Assembly (NCBI GenBank): GCA_008690995.1
Contig: VRMN01000002.1
Span: forward strand, 2,108,001 to 2,172,000
Source: Porphyridium purpureum
Lineage: Eukaryota; Rhodophyta; Bangiophyceae; Porphyridiales; Porphyridiaceae
Length of the DNA: 64,000 bases
Direction: 5' to 3'
Shown here: in pieces, positions 27,259 through 37,978 of the stretch
How positions within the stretch are numbered: the stretch's first letter is position 1
How the letters are laid out: every line of letters starts with the position of its first letter
Made by a program: the position numbers and the translations under genes
Notes under the pieces: generated by a model
The model's database searches: none
Told to the model about the DNA's origin: nothing
The model's input: the letters and a program-made list of their open reading frames with translations, nothing else

Positions 27259-29097
27259 ATGGGGAACAATGATGGCGCTCCGCGCGGGCAAAAGTCGAAA
27301 GATGACGCATTGTCACTGGTGAGAAGACTTCCGATATCGTTTGCCGCCAGTTTGCAAATGCGCAAACGAACCAAGATGCCTTTGCAGAAACCGATGCGCA
27401 CGGTTTGGGCAGAGCTACGCGGCAGCACGATTCTGTTCTACCAGCTTCCTGAGGGAGTGAAAACGAGTTCTCCGCGGTCATCCCGGGCGGGTGATGGTGC
27501 GGCAAGCAACGCTACCGGAAGCGCCTTCCGCACACCGCGGGGCTCAAAGGTGAACACGCTGCTGAGCGATGAGCAGTTTTCCTCTGGGAAAGTATCAGCA
27601 GAAGATATCACACTCATCCCTTTGCAAGACGCAGTGATCAAGAGCGTGGACAAGAAGGGCGTACTGATGATCAAGTGTACGGCAAACGAGGAGGCGATCA
27701 CATACGAGCTCAAGCCCGCGGCGGTAGACTTTGACCGCTGGATGCGTGTGCTCAATTCTTCAAAAAGCCAGCGCACGGTAGGACTGAGTGACTTTGAGAT
27801 TCAGGCGGCCCTGGGCAAGGGTGCGAGCGGGAAGGTTTTTTTGGTGCGCGACAAGCTGACCAACGAGGAGCTGGCGCTGAAGGTGATTGAAAAAAGCGTC
27901 GTGTATGAAACGAACGACGCATATAGGCACGCGCTCGACGAGCGGCTCGTACTGGAGCTTGCGTGCGAGCACCCGTTCATTCTCAATCTGTTTTACGCGT
28001 TTCAAAGTGACAAGCGGCTCTACCTGGTGACAGAATACTGCGCCGGTCATGATTTGTTTGACTATCTCAAGGCACGAGGGCGGCCGCTGCCGGAACGGCG
28101 CGCACGGCGCGTGGTCGCAGAAATTTTGCTTGCGCTGGAGCACGTGCACTCCTTGGGCGTGATCTACCGTGACCTTAAACTTGAAAATGTGTTGCTCGAT
28201 GCGCAGGGCCACGTCCGGGTGGCGGACTTTGGGCTGAGCAAAATTGTAACCACACCGGAGGGCGACTTGTTGCAAGATCAGTCTGGCATCAAAGTACAAG
28301 GCGCGCGTACCTTTTGCGGCACCCGCGAGTATGTGGCACCAGAGATGCTCGTGGGCAAGCAGTATGGCCAGTCGGTGGACCTCTGGGCGCTTGGTATTCT
28401 GTTGTACGAAATTCTTTGCGGACGGACGCCGTTTTATGCGTCCAATCGCGATGAGGTGTACGACCGTATCGAATCAGCGCCGCTCAAATTCCCGCGCCAC
28501 CTTTCCAGCGAGGTGGTCAGCCTGATTCGCGGTCTGTTGGACCGAAACCCCAAAACACGGCTGGGTATGGGTAGCGCTGGGATGAACGAAGTGAAATCGC
28601 ATCCTTTCTTCAAGGATTTAAATTGGTCCTCCCTGTACGACAAGCCAGACCACGTGGACAACTTGGTCATGAGCCCGGAGCCTACTGCAGACGACGCCAA
28701 GGACTTTGAAGGTATCGACAAGGATGAGCTCGGGTTTTGGATTGAGGACGAGCGCGAGGTAGGTGGGAACAATGTCAGCAGCCGCAGCAATGGCTTGTGG
28801 TCCATGTTTACACCAAGCAAGAGCCAGCGTTCGCGTAAAAGTGCGGCGGCTGGTGCAAGTAGCGGGGGCATCGCCGGGTACGAGTTTTCCGGAAACTCGT
28901 CCCTGGAAGGTTCGCGACAGCACTCGCGCTCTGGGTCACGCAATTTGAGCCGCGCGAACTCGACGGGCAACACGGTGTCAGAGAAAAATGTTGCCATGAC
29001 AAACCAGGGACTCGCGCCGGACCTCCGGGAAAGTAGTAGCGGGCTTCCGGCGAACGCAAGACAGACACAACACCAAACTTCCAAGGACACCACTTGA
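27259..29097 (+). CDS. PH-domain AGC-group kinase (Akt/PKB-like)
   Basis: This is a 612-residue protein. Residues about 30-180 form a PH domain (MRTVWAELRGSTILFYQLPE, long variable loop, YELKPAAVDFDRWMRVLNSS). Residues 190-450 are a kinase of AGC type: FEIQAALGKGASGKVFLV, ALKVIEKS, YLVTEYCAGHDLFDYL, YRDLKLENVLLDAQGHVR, DFGLSK and activation segment TFCGTREYVAPEML with the PDK1-type Thr. The domain closes with NPKTRLGMG and HPFFKDLNWSSLY. This order is that of Akt/PKB, which are activated by PH binding to phosphoinositides. No classical FxxF hydrophobic motif was found in the Ser-rich tail (residues 510-612), so regulation may differ. ATG 27259 is chosen; upstream the frame begins only with TTG. 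Confidence 0.9.
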   Translation: MGNNDGAPRGQKSKDDALSLVRRLPISFAASLQMRKRTKMPLQKPMRTVWAELRGSTILFYQLPEGVKTSSPRSSRAGDGAASNATGSAFRTPRGSKVNTLLSDEQFSSGKVSAEDITLIPLQDAVIKSVDKKGVLMIKCTANEEAITYELKPAAVDFDRWMRVLNSSKSQRTVGLSDFEIQAALGKGASGKVFLVRDKLTNEELALKVIEKSVVYETNDAYRHALDERLVLELACEHPFILNLFYAFQSDKRLYLVTEYCAGHDLFDYLKARGRPLPERRARRVVAEILLALEHVHSLGVIYRDLKLENVLLDAQGHVRVADFGLSKIVTTPEGDLLQDQSGIKVQGARTFCGTREYVAPEMLVGKQYGQSVDLWALGILLYEILCGRTPFYASNRDEVYDRIESAPLKFPRHLSSEVVSLIRGLLDRNPKTRLGMGSAGMNEVKSHPFFKDLNWSSLYDKPDHVDNLVMSPEPTADDAKDFEGIDKDELGFWIEDEREVGGNNVSSRSNGLWSMFTPSKSQRSRKSAAAGASSGGIAGYEFSGNSSLEGSRQHSRSGSRNLSRANSTGNTVSEKNVAMTNQGLAPDLRESSSGLPANARQTQHQTSKDTT

Positions 29098-31131
29098 TGG
29101 CTACCTGTCACGTGGCCTTTGGTTGTTTTTCTCACTTCATGCATCATCTATTTTTCTTATAAAGGAAGCAGAGTTGAGCAAATTCCGATTCGCTCAGGTA
29201 TCATGCTTGACGACGAGCCCGAAATTTTGGGAATGTATATGCCGAGATGCTCGCATTATCCGCGTCCTTTCATCTCTCTCTCAACTGCAAAACGCCGGTG
29301 GCATGCAATAGGACACTTCGGCAACAGCGCAAAGACTCGTAACCTTTGAAGGGGTACAAGCAGTCGGTCCGCAAATACCTACTCCCGGTCGGCATGCCCT
29401 CTTTCGTGAGCTGGGTGGGCAAACGGCAGGACTCTTGGCTGACAAATGGACAACGATGTCAAACTTGTCGGTCTCGGAAAATGACGCACTTGATTCCTCG
29501 CCGACATCAGAACAGTGGCTCGTGAGATCTACTGCTCCTTGGCAAGCGCGTCGGCGGAGCTGGATTGGATTTCTGCTCGAGTCACTCGAAGAAGGGAAGA
29601 CAGCTAATATGCCAAAGCTGCGAGCCTCCAGTGGCGGCAGCTTTTTGAGCGAACCACACATGAAAGGCGCCCCGGCAAGGAGCGACCTCGGGTTGAACCG
29701 AACTGCTGTTCTTGTGCGGCTCTGATGCGACGCTTCTGCCTGGATGGAACCAATGACCCGTCGCGGCACCAAGAGTCTCATTGAGCTCGTTACTCTGCAT
29801 GTGTTCACCTCGAAGCAGTTATCGAGACGACGGTGGGCGTATGCTCAGCTGGCGTCGAATCCTTACCATCCTGTCTTGCACGGTCCACTAGCGTTTCACA
29901 GACTCCGAGTATCTCGCTCTGAACACATTCCATCAACATAGCCCGCTCAACCAAGTCCACTGTGCTAGGGCATGCGGCCTGTAAATGTGAATTCGTCATG
30001 CCCACGCAGTGTGACGGATGCGACACGATTCCGGCGGTGCATGGCAAGATAACACCCGATCTTTGATACTCAAACACACACTGTGTTTTCTCATGTACTG
30101 TCTGTCGTCTTACCACATCATGTACTTCCCGAAAGTCTGCTGGTCGCTCACCGAAGCAACGACACCTGCAAGTGTTCGGCGAAAGCCGTCGTTTGCTTCT
30201 TCTTCCCGGTCCTCTTCCATATTTGGGGATGAAGACAGCGACCCACGTCGGGTGTGTGCTGGCGTAGGAGCAGGAGGAAGCAAAGTGCACCATTCGTCTT
30301 ACAACTTGATCTCAATCATGCGAAACTTGCTGGCGTGGGCAACCGCAACAACAAGCCCCATTCACCCATTCCCTCGACAAAATACGCCCGCGAGACGATA
30401 CATGAGACACTTCTACGCGCTTCAGTCTCGCGATGGCCTGACCGGTCGAGCGCGACACCGGAACATTGACCGTGAGCATCCTTTTTTCCCAGGCACATGT
30501 ACGTGATTTTGCCAGTCTTTCGTGCATGGGGTCCTCGCGACCAGTTCGAAAAGACCGGGAGGGTCGCAGCGCGATAGAGTGAGTCGCGCAATATCTATCC
30601 ACGTCCGTGATTTTAGTGGATGGCCAGCCATTGGTGCAAGGGCAAAGTTGAGACGGCTTCTCAATCTCAGTTACATGTAATAAGCAGTCAACGACTGCCT
30701 GCTTCGGCAGAATTGCGCCGATGTGTGGGCGCGAAAAGGAAGCGATCCGAACATCCATAATGCCACTGCTTGACGACCCACGTAACGCACGCGTCACCAC
30801 GGTCGCCCGTCAGGATCTTTAGTTTCTTTGTACATTCTAGTTAAGTGTGAAAGGAGTAGAAAGTTATACTGCCGCGCGACTCACGGAGATGGTTGACGCC
30901 CATGTATTCGCAACACCTGGAGGGATCCACAAGCCGAGCATCACCACGTATGGTTCTTCGCCTTGAAAAAGACCTCTTGTTGACACAACACACAGTGAGC
31001 CCGCGTTACACTGTTCCGGCGTTGATTTGACTTATAGCATGCGCCCGAGCAAACCATCACGTGCACGCCGGACTGTCATTCAAAGCAGTGCTCCCACGCG
31101 TCTTGCGGTATTCATCGGTCACGATGCTCAG

Positions 31132-31683
31132 CTACGAATGCTTCGCTCTCCTCCTTCGCACATGGTTCTTCCCCGATGCAGCCGACTGATGTACCGTCAT
31201 CTGTGCCAAGCCCTGCGGGTTCGATTCACTGACCAACGCTTGGATGAGAAAACGCGGCTCGAACTCTTCGGTTTCGGACAGTTGTGAACTCGTTTCCTCC
31301 ACACTGACCTTGGACCATTCGCGATCTGGCCCAACCGCAGCACGTTTGGAGTTGCCTATCCTACCAGCCATTGGATTTTCGCTCGATTCGCTCTGGGCCG
31401 GAAGCATGAGCGCTGACCCACCGAGGCTGGAACATTGATGCTGCGTACGATCATTCACGTCATAAGACATGCAGAAAATACCCTCAAGACATCCTCCGAA
31501 CAAATCGTCTGTCAGCGTGGCCAGGGCTTCTTCAAGCTCGACGCTATCCATGATCGTTCCTTCCGGTTCTTGTACGTCTTGCACGCAGCCAAGAACCGTC
31601 GGGTCAAGGGCGCTGCCTGTGTCTTCGGTCATGGACAAAGTCCTCTTCCCCGAGCTGCTGGATATTCCCGTCGTCCAAGGCAT
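31132..31683 (-). CDS. Hypothetical acidic protein or gene remnant
   Basis: A 183-codon frame starts with ATG at 31683. The peptide is acidic and Ser-rich (SVELEEALATLTDDLFGGCL, SVEETSSQLSETEEFEPRF) with a basic end (VRRRRAKHS). No family is recognised. Its composition is protein-like but the opposite and neighbouring frames are also fairly open, and it sits in a block of decayed coding pieces, so it may be part of a pseudogene. Confidence 0.3.
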   Translation of the reverse strand: MPWTTGISSSSGKRTLSMTEDTGSALDPTVLGCVQDVQEPEGTIMDSVELEEALATLTDDLFGGCLEGIFCMSYDVNDRTQHQCSSLGGSALMLPAQSESSENPMAGRIGNSKRAAVGPDREWSKVSVEETSSQLSETEEFEPRFLIQALVSESNPQGLAQMTVHQSAASGKNHVRRRRAKHS

Positions 31684-32575
31684 CTTGACAAACTTCTTTC
31701 AGTCCAGCCCTTCTCGCCCTGCACGACCTCGTCCAGTGACGCTTCGAGGCACCACCGTGGGTTAAGTGTTCCCAGCATGCGACAGGCGACGGCAGTAAAC
31801 TCACGAAGGACCTGCAGCTACTTTGTAGGCATCCTATGGCACTTACACAGATTTTAAGATTCGGACGCAAATCTGAGAAGCCAAACTTGCGGTGGACAAG
31901 CCGCAGATGGATTTTATATTTCACGGTGCGGTATTCCGCGCGGGCTGCCACCGCGATCACAAAGCCGCGCACAGTTTAACTGATTGACGCCCACGTATCC
32001 GGTCTGTGCGCGCGCGCACGATGTGCCACCATGTGACGTTCTTCCACCGCAGCACTAATTCAACCCGGTCGCACACGCCGTTTCCCTACCTGTGCTGGAG
32101 TATCACCTGTGAAGCGTTTTCGAAGACAACCCACGTCCATCCCTCCTATCCAACCGCGTTTTTCTACCGCACGTGTGTGAGTGTGGGCACAAATGCGGAA
32201 TTTGTTTGTGCTTTCAGCTCCGCGCATGTCCTTATTGACCGCTTGTTTTCGCTCGCGGTATCTGCGTTGCACGCGTGACGCAGGTCACTTCTCGGACGAC
32301 GCGAAATCGAGGCGGTTGCTCATTGCGCCAACAGCACAACAGGCACACCAACAGCACCGACCGCCCTTCGCGCGCCGCTGTCCAACGCACAACCCACCAC
32401 ATTTCTGCGTCCACACGTGCGCGTCGCGATTGCCGCGAGCGCGCATGCCACCACGTGGTGTCACGCCGCCAACATCTTCCGCGACAACCGACTCATCATT
32501 AACCGCGTTGTCCTTCCACCCCCATCGCTCCACCACGCCACGTTGACAAAGCGGCGTGCATTCATTCCGCCATTC

Positions 32576-32595
32576 CCACCACCACCACCACCACC
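32576..32595 (+). repeat. CCA trinucleotide microsatellite
   Basis: About 6.7 copies of CCA in non-coding DNA upstream of the PH-CaMK gene. Confidence 0.85.
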
Positions 32596-33145
32596 CCTGT
32601 ACCATGAATGGCGCATTGCATCTAATGTACAGCTCTCTCCCATGTGTAGTGTACAGTGACGTAACCCTCTCACACACGCATGGACGCACCTGAATCACTC
32701 GCACCCACATCAAAAATCAATCGACGCCGCCATGATCATCTTGATAGCAAAACACCAAACGCGCGTGTATGACGCGCTCGAATTCAGCGCGGCAAAGCCA
32801 AGAGAAAAGAGAAAGGGGGACAAGAAACGAACGAAAAAACAGTCCGACACGGTTGAAATCAAGCGACTTGCGTCACGCGGGACAAACCGCGCGGCTTGAC
32901 ACCAGCGCCGCTGTACACCCTCCGCGTTGGTGCCGAATTGAGCGCGTCTGAGTTAAGAGCGCGTGGGGGTTACTGGGGGGGTTCAGTTGTGGGTGTTGCG
33001 GGCGTGTGCGCAGTGCGGGTGAGGCGAGAAGAACGTGAGGGAGCTGGGGGCGTGAGGAAGGGTGGGGGTTGGGGCCTCGCGGCGAGCAGTGTGCGGGCGT
33101 GGCGGCGGCGGGCGGGTGAGGGGAGACGCGCGCGGGCCGCAGAGC

Positions 33146-34835
33146 ATGATGGGGAGCGCGCACGTGGCGTCGGTGTCGCCGGTGGGCGGCGGCGTTGGGT
33201 GAGCACGCCGCGGACGTGGCTGCGGCGCGCGTGCCGGCGCGTGGGCCGCCAGGCGCCGCGGCCAAGGCAACAAACCTGCGGTACGGCGAGCCGATCAGCA
33301 TGGAGGGCGAGCTCGAGAAGGAAGGAAAGCGGTTTAAAGGGCGCAAGAAGCGCCACTTTCGGCTGCGCGACAGCGCGCTGCACAACCACCGGCGGCGCGG
33401 CTCGCCGCCCAGCTGGACCGTCTCGCTTATCGACGCGCGCGTCAAGCACGTCGAGGACGGCTCGACAGACTTTGTTATCGTGCTCGGCGACAATAAGGAG
33501 CTGCGGCTGGTGGCCAACAACGAGGTCGAGAAAATGATGTGGGTCGATGCCGTGTCGCGCGCATCTGTGCGCAAGATTGGCGCGCATTACGGCGTCACGG
33601 GCATTATTGGCACCGGCAGCTTTGCAGAGGTCCGGCTCGGGTACGACAAGGTGTCGGGCGACCACGTCGCGATCAAGATCATGAAGAAGAACAAGAAGGA
33701 CAAGGAGCTCATGCAGTCGGTCGAGTGCGAGCTCAATTTCGTCCAGAAGCGCATTCTGGACCAGTACGTGGTACAGACATACGACGTGTTTAACACCAAG
33801 GACAACCTGTTCATTGTGATGGAGTACATGAAGGGCGGCATGCTGTACGACATTTTGAGCACAGAAGGTTCCTTATCGGAGCACCGCGCGTCCCAGATCA
33901 TGCACGACGTGTTCATGGGCATCAAAGCGATGCACGACCAGGACATGGTGCACCGCGACCTCAAGCCGGAGAATGTGCTGTGTAAAAGCACGACGTGGCC
34001 ATTTGAAGTTAAAGTTGCCGACTTTGGCCTCGCGGATTTCGTGCTCGAGAACCAATTTGGCGACAAGTGCACGCGCGGTATGTATGGCACGCCGTTTTTT
34101 GTTGCCCCTGAGGTGGTTCGTGGCGAGGCGTACGGACCCGGCGTCGACGTATGGTCGCTCGGCGTTCTTTTGTATAACATTATTTCGGGCGAGCTGCCGT
34201 TCGATGGCAGCAATATCAAAGAGGTACTGCGACGCGTCAAGAAGGGCGAGTTTAGTTTTCCGGAAGAATACTGGAGCCACATCTCTCCGGCATGCATGGA
34301 CTTGATCCGAGGTATGCTCACGCTCGATCCGAAGCGGCGGTTCACGATCGATCAATGTCTGAAACACGAATGGATCCAATCCTGTGACCTGTCGCACGCT
34401 GTCCTCGATATTGGACGCGCCAACCTAGGCAGCGAGGCAAGAAAGAGCAAGATGACGAGCATGGCCATTGATGACATTGTCGAGGCGCTGGAGCTTGAAG
34501 ACAACGAACTCGAAGCGCAACAAGCGGCCCAGGGAGGTAGTGGCACCACACCCGTCTCAGTCGGAGCGCTCAGCCTGAACGACGCCGCCAAGCAAACAAA
34601 CCATAGCAATCGCAGCAGCAGCACACAGAGCAGCACGCAAATGAAGCGCGAGCCCAGCGGCCGGACTGGTAAGCAAAACAACAGCAAAAAGAGCAACTCG
34701 ACGACCAGCGGCGCTTCAGAAGATAAGATGTTCAAGTTTGGCGCGATCACGCTGCTGAAGAGCAAGAAGCAACGCGACGCAGAACGCCGTCAAAGTATGA
34801 TCAGCACAGTCTCTCAAGACATGGACGATGAATAG
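33146..34835 (+). CDS. PH-domain CaMK-group kinase, probably with one 100-nt intron
   Basis: Two adjacent ATGs (33146, 33149) open a short exon ending at 33198. A donor GTGAGC at 33199 and acceptor CAG ending at 33298 define a 100-nt intron whose removal joins exon 1 in frame to ATG 33300 (MEGELEKEGKRFKGRKKRHF). If the intron is not used, translation could start at 33300. Residues from there form a PH domain (FRLRDSALHNHRRRG, LRLVANNEVEKMMWVDAVSR), then a kinase. Its motifs are GTGSFAEVRLG, VAIKIMKKNKKD, HRDLKPENVL, DFGLADF and GMYGTPFFVAPEVV, then LTLDPKRRFTIDQCLKHEWI. The kinase is CaMK-like. The Ser/Thr/Asn-rich tail has no calmodulin or EF-hand region that I can see. PH followed by CaMK recalls PKD and some CDPK-like kinases of protists. 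Confidence 0.87.
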
Positions 34836-35034
34836 TGTCGCTCAAGTAAACAGTTATTTTGTGCTTATAAGGTAAGGTTTCTTTTTGTAGATTCTTGGCG
34901 AGCTTCTGGGTTAAGGGGTTACGCGCGACTTTTTCCTGAGTCTGTCTACCATGTATGGACGCCTGCCGATGATTTGCAGGACAACCGCATAGCTTTCGCG
35001 CTCGACGCGTTGACCCTCGTGCCGATACCGACTT

Positions 35035-36480
35035 TCACAGTTCCGCTTCTCCTTCCGCTTGTTCTGGCGACAACTCATGCGGGAGTGGAGGCGCGTTTGC
35101 CAGCGCCTCAATGATGCGAGCGTAGATGCGTATGCCCTCCAGGAAGACCTTTGTGCCCAAGTGCTCGTTAAATTTGTGGAGCAACACGGGTGAGTTGTTC
35201 ATCGGACTGAATCCAAACACTGGAATCTTTTTCGCCCGAACAAAGCGGCCGTCAGTAGACGCCGGAAAGATCATCTTGTGGAGCTTGAGGTCGGACGTCG
35301 CCCGAGCGAAAACGCCCGCCCATGGGTTTTCATTCTCGTCCAGGCTTGTTTCATCGCCCTCCTCTACGCGATGCACAAAAGATACGTGGATACCGCAGTT
35401 GGTGCAAGGCATCCACGACGCAATCAGCTCATCTACTTGCGCGGCGCTGACAAACGGCGGTATCCGAATGTCAAGAATCGCCTCTGCGTGCGACGGAATC
35501 ACATTGATGGCGTCGGCCGAACCGGCATGCACATGGTTGATATTTACCGAGACGACCTCGCCCAGCTCCTTTGCGCCGCTGTTCACCTGCTCGACAATCT
35601 CCTGTCTGTACGTGGCTACGTGTGCCAGGATCTGAACGAGTGTGAGCGTCGCGGTCGACGCTGGCACCATGGCGCCGTGCCCGGGCGCGTCGCTCACCGT
35701 GATGCGGGTCCAAAACGGACGCCGTTCTGCCCAACACAGCTCAAACTCCTCTGTGGGCGACGCCAAGCCTTCGTCTAGCTCGACGCCTACGTTTAAAGCA
35801 GTGAACAGACTACTGTCGACCAGCCTACCCATGCCGTCGACGCCCCCAATTTCTTCGTCCGGAACCCACACGACGTGGATCGAGCGCCGAAATGTGCGGT
35901 TCGGCTGCTGCCTAAGAAGTAGCTTGAGCGCCTCTAGGTACTGAATGCCGACGGACTTCATGTCCTGTACGCCACGCGCAACAATGTGATCGTCACTGGA
36001 CTGCGCGTTGGACAGCATGACTGCGGGCACACGCGCCGCCCCAAACGGCGGAAAATCCCAGTTACTCAGGTTGCCCGCTGGCACTACATCCGTATGGCTG
36101 TTGAGCATGATGGACGGTGCGTCACGGTCGGTCCCTGTGATGGAGCACACGAGCACGGGCTTCCCGCGCACAAACGAGTGTGCGTGGGTCTTCATTTTCG
36201 GCACCCCGAAGCACAGCTCGGTCAGCAGCGTCAATGCAGACGCATACGCTGGCGTGGGCTGCGCTGTGTCCAAGCGCAGGTACCGTTGCAAGTTGTGAAT
36301 CGCGGCGTTCTGCGCTTTGGCATCGAAGAACGACGCCGATCCATCATCGCCGCCGCTCCCCGCACCAGCCGCCACATGCTCAAACATGAGAATTCCGACT
36401 GCCCCAAGAATAATGCAGATCCATGGCACCTGCCGCCGTACGCGTCGGCTGGATGCGTCCGCGATCGTACCCATCTCCAT
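35035..36480 (-). CDS. ACY1: Aminoacylase-1 (M20 N-acyl-amino-acid amidohydrolase) with signal anchor
   Basis: This 481-residue protein has an N-terminal hydrophobic segment (WICIILGAVGILMFEHVAAG, about residues 20-40) that would target it to the secretory pathway. The M20 metal sites follow: LNSHTDVVP (His, Asp), VARGVQDMKSVG (bridging Asp), VWVPDEEIGG (catalytic Glu pair), VGVELDEGLASP and the late His in SPVLLHKFNEHLG. Inserted dimerisation-domain motifs such as DAPGHGA and GSADAINVIPSHAEAILDIR fit ACY1. ACY1 removes N-acetyl groups from amino acids released by protein breakdown. Animal ACY1 is cytosolic, while plant versions have an ER signal, as here. ATG 36480 is used; the extension upstream begins with GTG. 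Confidence 0.93.
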   Translation of the reverse strand: MEMGTIADASSRRVRRQVPWICIILGAVGILMFEHVAAGAGSGGDDGSASFFDAKAQNAAIHNLQRYLRLDTAQPTPAYASALTLLTELCFGVPKMKTHAHSFVRGKPVLVCSITGTDRDAPSIMLNSHTDVVPAGNLSNWDFPPFGAARVPAVMLSNAQSSDDHIVARGVQDMKSVGIQYLEALKLLLRQQPNRTFRRSIHVVWVPDEEIGGVDGMGRLVDSSLFTALNVGVELDEGLASPTEEFELCWAERRPFWTRITVSDAPGHGAMVPASTATLTLVQILAHVATYRQEIVEQVNSGAKELGEVVSVNINHVHAGSADAINVIPSHAEAILDIRIPPFVSAAQVDELIASWMPCTNCGIHVSFVHRVEEGDETSLDENENPWAGVFARATSDLKLHKMIFPASTDGRFVRAKKIPVFGFSPMNNSPVLLHKFNEHLGTKVFLEGIRIYARIIEALANAPPLPHELSPEQAEGEAEL

Positions 36481-36555
36481 CTTCCGCGGCGTCGAGCTCC
36501 GTCTCGCCACTTCCACTTGGCGCGACGTGACTCGATTTCCTGTTTCACGTCAGAG

Positions 36556-36588
36556 GTACAGTGAAAATAAGTACAGTAGAAGTACAGT
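36556..36588. promoter_or_regulatory. Three GTACAGT heptamers upstream of aminoacylase gene
   Basis: GTACAGT at 36556-36562, 36571-36577 and 36582-36588, 76-108 bp upstream of the ACY1 start. Spacing of 15 and 11 bp gives a compact array. Confidence 0.55.
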
Positions 36589-37336
36589 GTCTCAGGTCGT
36601 GGCGGCTGCGCGCGGCGGCGAGCGAGGCCAGACAGAGACGGGAGGAAGAAGCGAGCGACAGAGACAGGATCTCGAATCTGCACCGCACGATGTGAACAGG
36701 AAGAGCGCTCGCACGCAGGAAGCGCTAGCGCTAGTGCTAGCATCTTGATATAGTATTGAGCGAGTCGTTGCGGCGGCGCGTGGGGCGTGGATGATCGGGC
36801 GGAGAAAAGGTTTGTTGCTGAGAACGACTCGTGAGTGTTAGTTGTGTGTGACGCACGTGAGAGCAGCGCCGATGGGTTCCGGCCGGGATGCCGCGATACA
36901 GGCAGTGTCAGTGATGATAATATGATCAATGTTCATTCACCTAGTCGCGACGTCATTGTCGCGCTGCGGAGACTCAATCACATCATTTTTATAAGTTTCA
37001 GCCTTGTCTGAGCACTGCTGGTGTGTCGGCCGGCCAACGCGCGGATCAGAGGCTTGCTCACGCGTCTGAGCACACCCGGAAAGTATGACGGCGTCGTATG
37101 ATGCATTTCATCCAGATGAGACTAACCCAAATCTTCTCCGAATCGTGGTCGCCTTTCTCACATGGTAGTGACATGTACGAATCAAGATTTCCTTGGGTGC
37201 CCATCTTTTGGTGCAAGGACAAGAGCACGGTACGTGAATAGAACGTTTCAATCACCACATTGGTGCTGCGCGGCAGGCGGCGTATGTGATACAGGATGAA
37301 AACAGAATACACCACTCCGACTGCATTTTAAAACCA

Positions 37337-37844
37337 ATGCCTTGGGGAAACTATATTCTTATGTCAGTTCTGCTTCTGATTCTATCCGATGCCAGCTGCG
37401 CGCACCCTGCTTGTTTTCCTGCCCAGACTCCGGAGTATGATCCGGCTGGCTTCAAGGAATCCGTCGATGCCAGCGACCGCGGGTATGGAGACTAATACTT
37501 GAGTCAATGCGTGTGCTTGTGTCTGTGGCTGATTCATTGTTGCTTTACGAAACTTTTTCTCAGTGTCACCTGGAGGCCTAATATCGGTTAGGGAGGGAGA
37601 TCAGTGGCAAAAGAAGTCAGGTATGTTGGTGTGGTTACTCTTGAAATTCTGGCTTGCTGGTGACTTGAAGGCACTTTGTGGTGCGCAGCTTTCAAAGATG
37701 AGAATCGCGACAGGCGGACAGAATCAAGATATGTTGATTTGTTTTTTGTGTACTTATTTCTTGTCAGCTGAGAAAGCCGCACACCGCAACGTACTGCATG
37801 CATTTCGCCAGACTGTTTCCAACGAAAGGTTGCTCATAGTGTGA
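37337..37844 (+). CDS. Possible small secreted protein gene with introns
   Basis: ATG 37337 opens a 52-residue frame with a signal-peptide-like start (MPWGNYILMSVLLLILSDAS followed by CAHPACFPAQ), ending in TAA at 37493-37495. Good splice-like signals follow. They are GTATGG at 37483, a T-rich acceptor ending CAG at 37561-37563, GTATGT at 37621 and an acceptor ending CAG at about 37767. A short GTATGA...TTTTGCAG unit also lies at 37852-37881. The 93-codon frame 37563-37844 stays open whether or not the 147-nt candidate intron 37621-37767 is removed. I could not join the first exon to the second in an open phase, so the model is incomplete. It may be a small secreted protein, a spliced non-coding RNA, or chance. 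Confidence 0.25.
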
Positions 37845-37978
37845 AGCTGAGGTATGATATGCTGACCATTGGGTTTTGCAGACAGTTATCCTTATTTCTC
37901 GGTTATTTGGTGTCTTTTGGTGTGCCTCCTGTGCTTGTCTCCCGATGGCTGTCGAGCTGTTTATACACATTTATATAA

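Larger units (their letters stand above)
29098..33145. other. Gene-poor 4-kb block with coding-like remnants
   Basis: This is the longest gene-poor stretch in the window. On the minus strand, protein-like pieces follow in changing frames from about 31970 to 29280 (for example SLSSSPNMEEDREEEANDGF near 30215, HCVLCQQEVFF near 30975, and frames of 175 codons at 29281-29808 and 183 codons at 31132-31683). This suggests one or more decayed genes. An imperfect 19-bp direct repeat lies at 30892-30910 and 31983-32001 (16 of 19 identical). A GTACAGT occurs at 32651-32657 and a CCA run at 32576-32595. The last 250 bp are the 5' region of the PH-CaMK gene. Confidence 0.4.

Noticed and set aside
26595-27428. 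Long minus-strand open frame of 277 codons
   Set aside because: Arg/Ser/Ala-rich, no conserved pattern, and it overlaps the true start of the PH-AGC kinase; it is a by-product of GC-rich antisense sequence.
31200-31240. Sequence GGGTTCGATTC resembling a tRNA T-loop
   Set aside because: No pairing stem around it and no acceptor, D or anticodon arms within tRNA distance.
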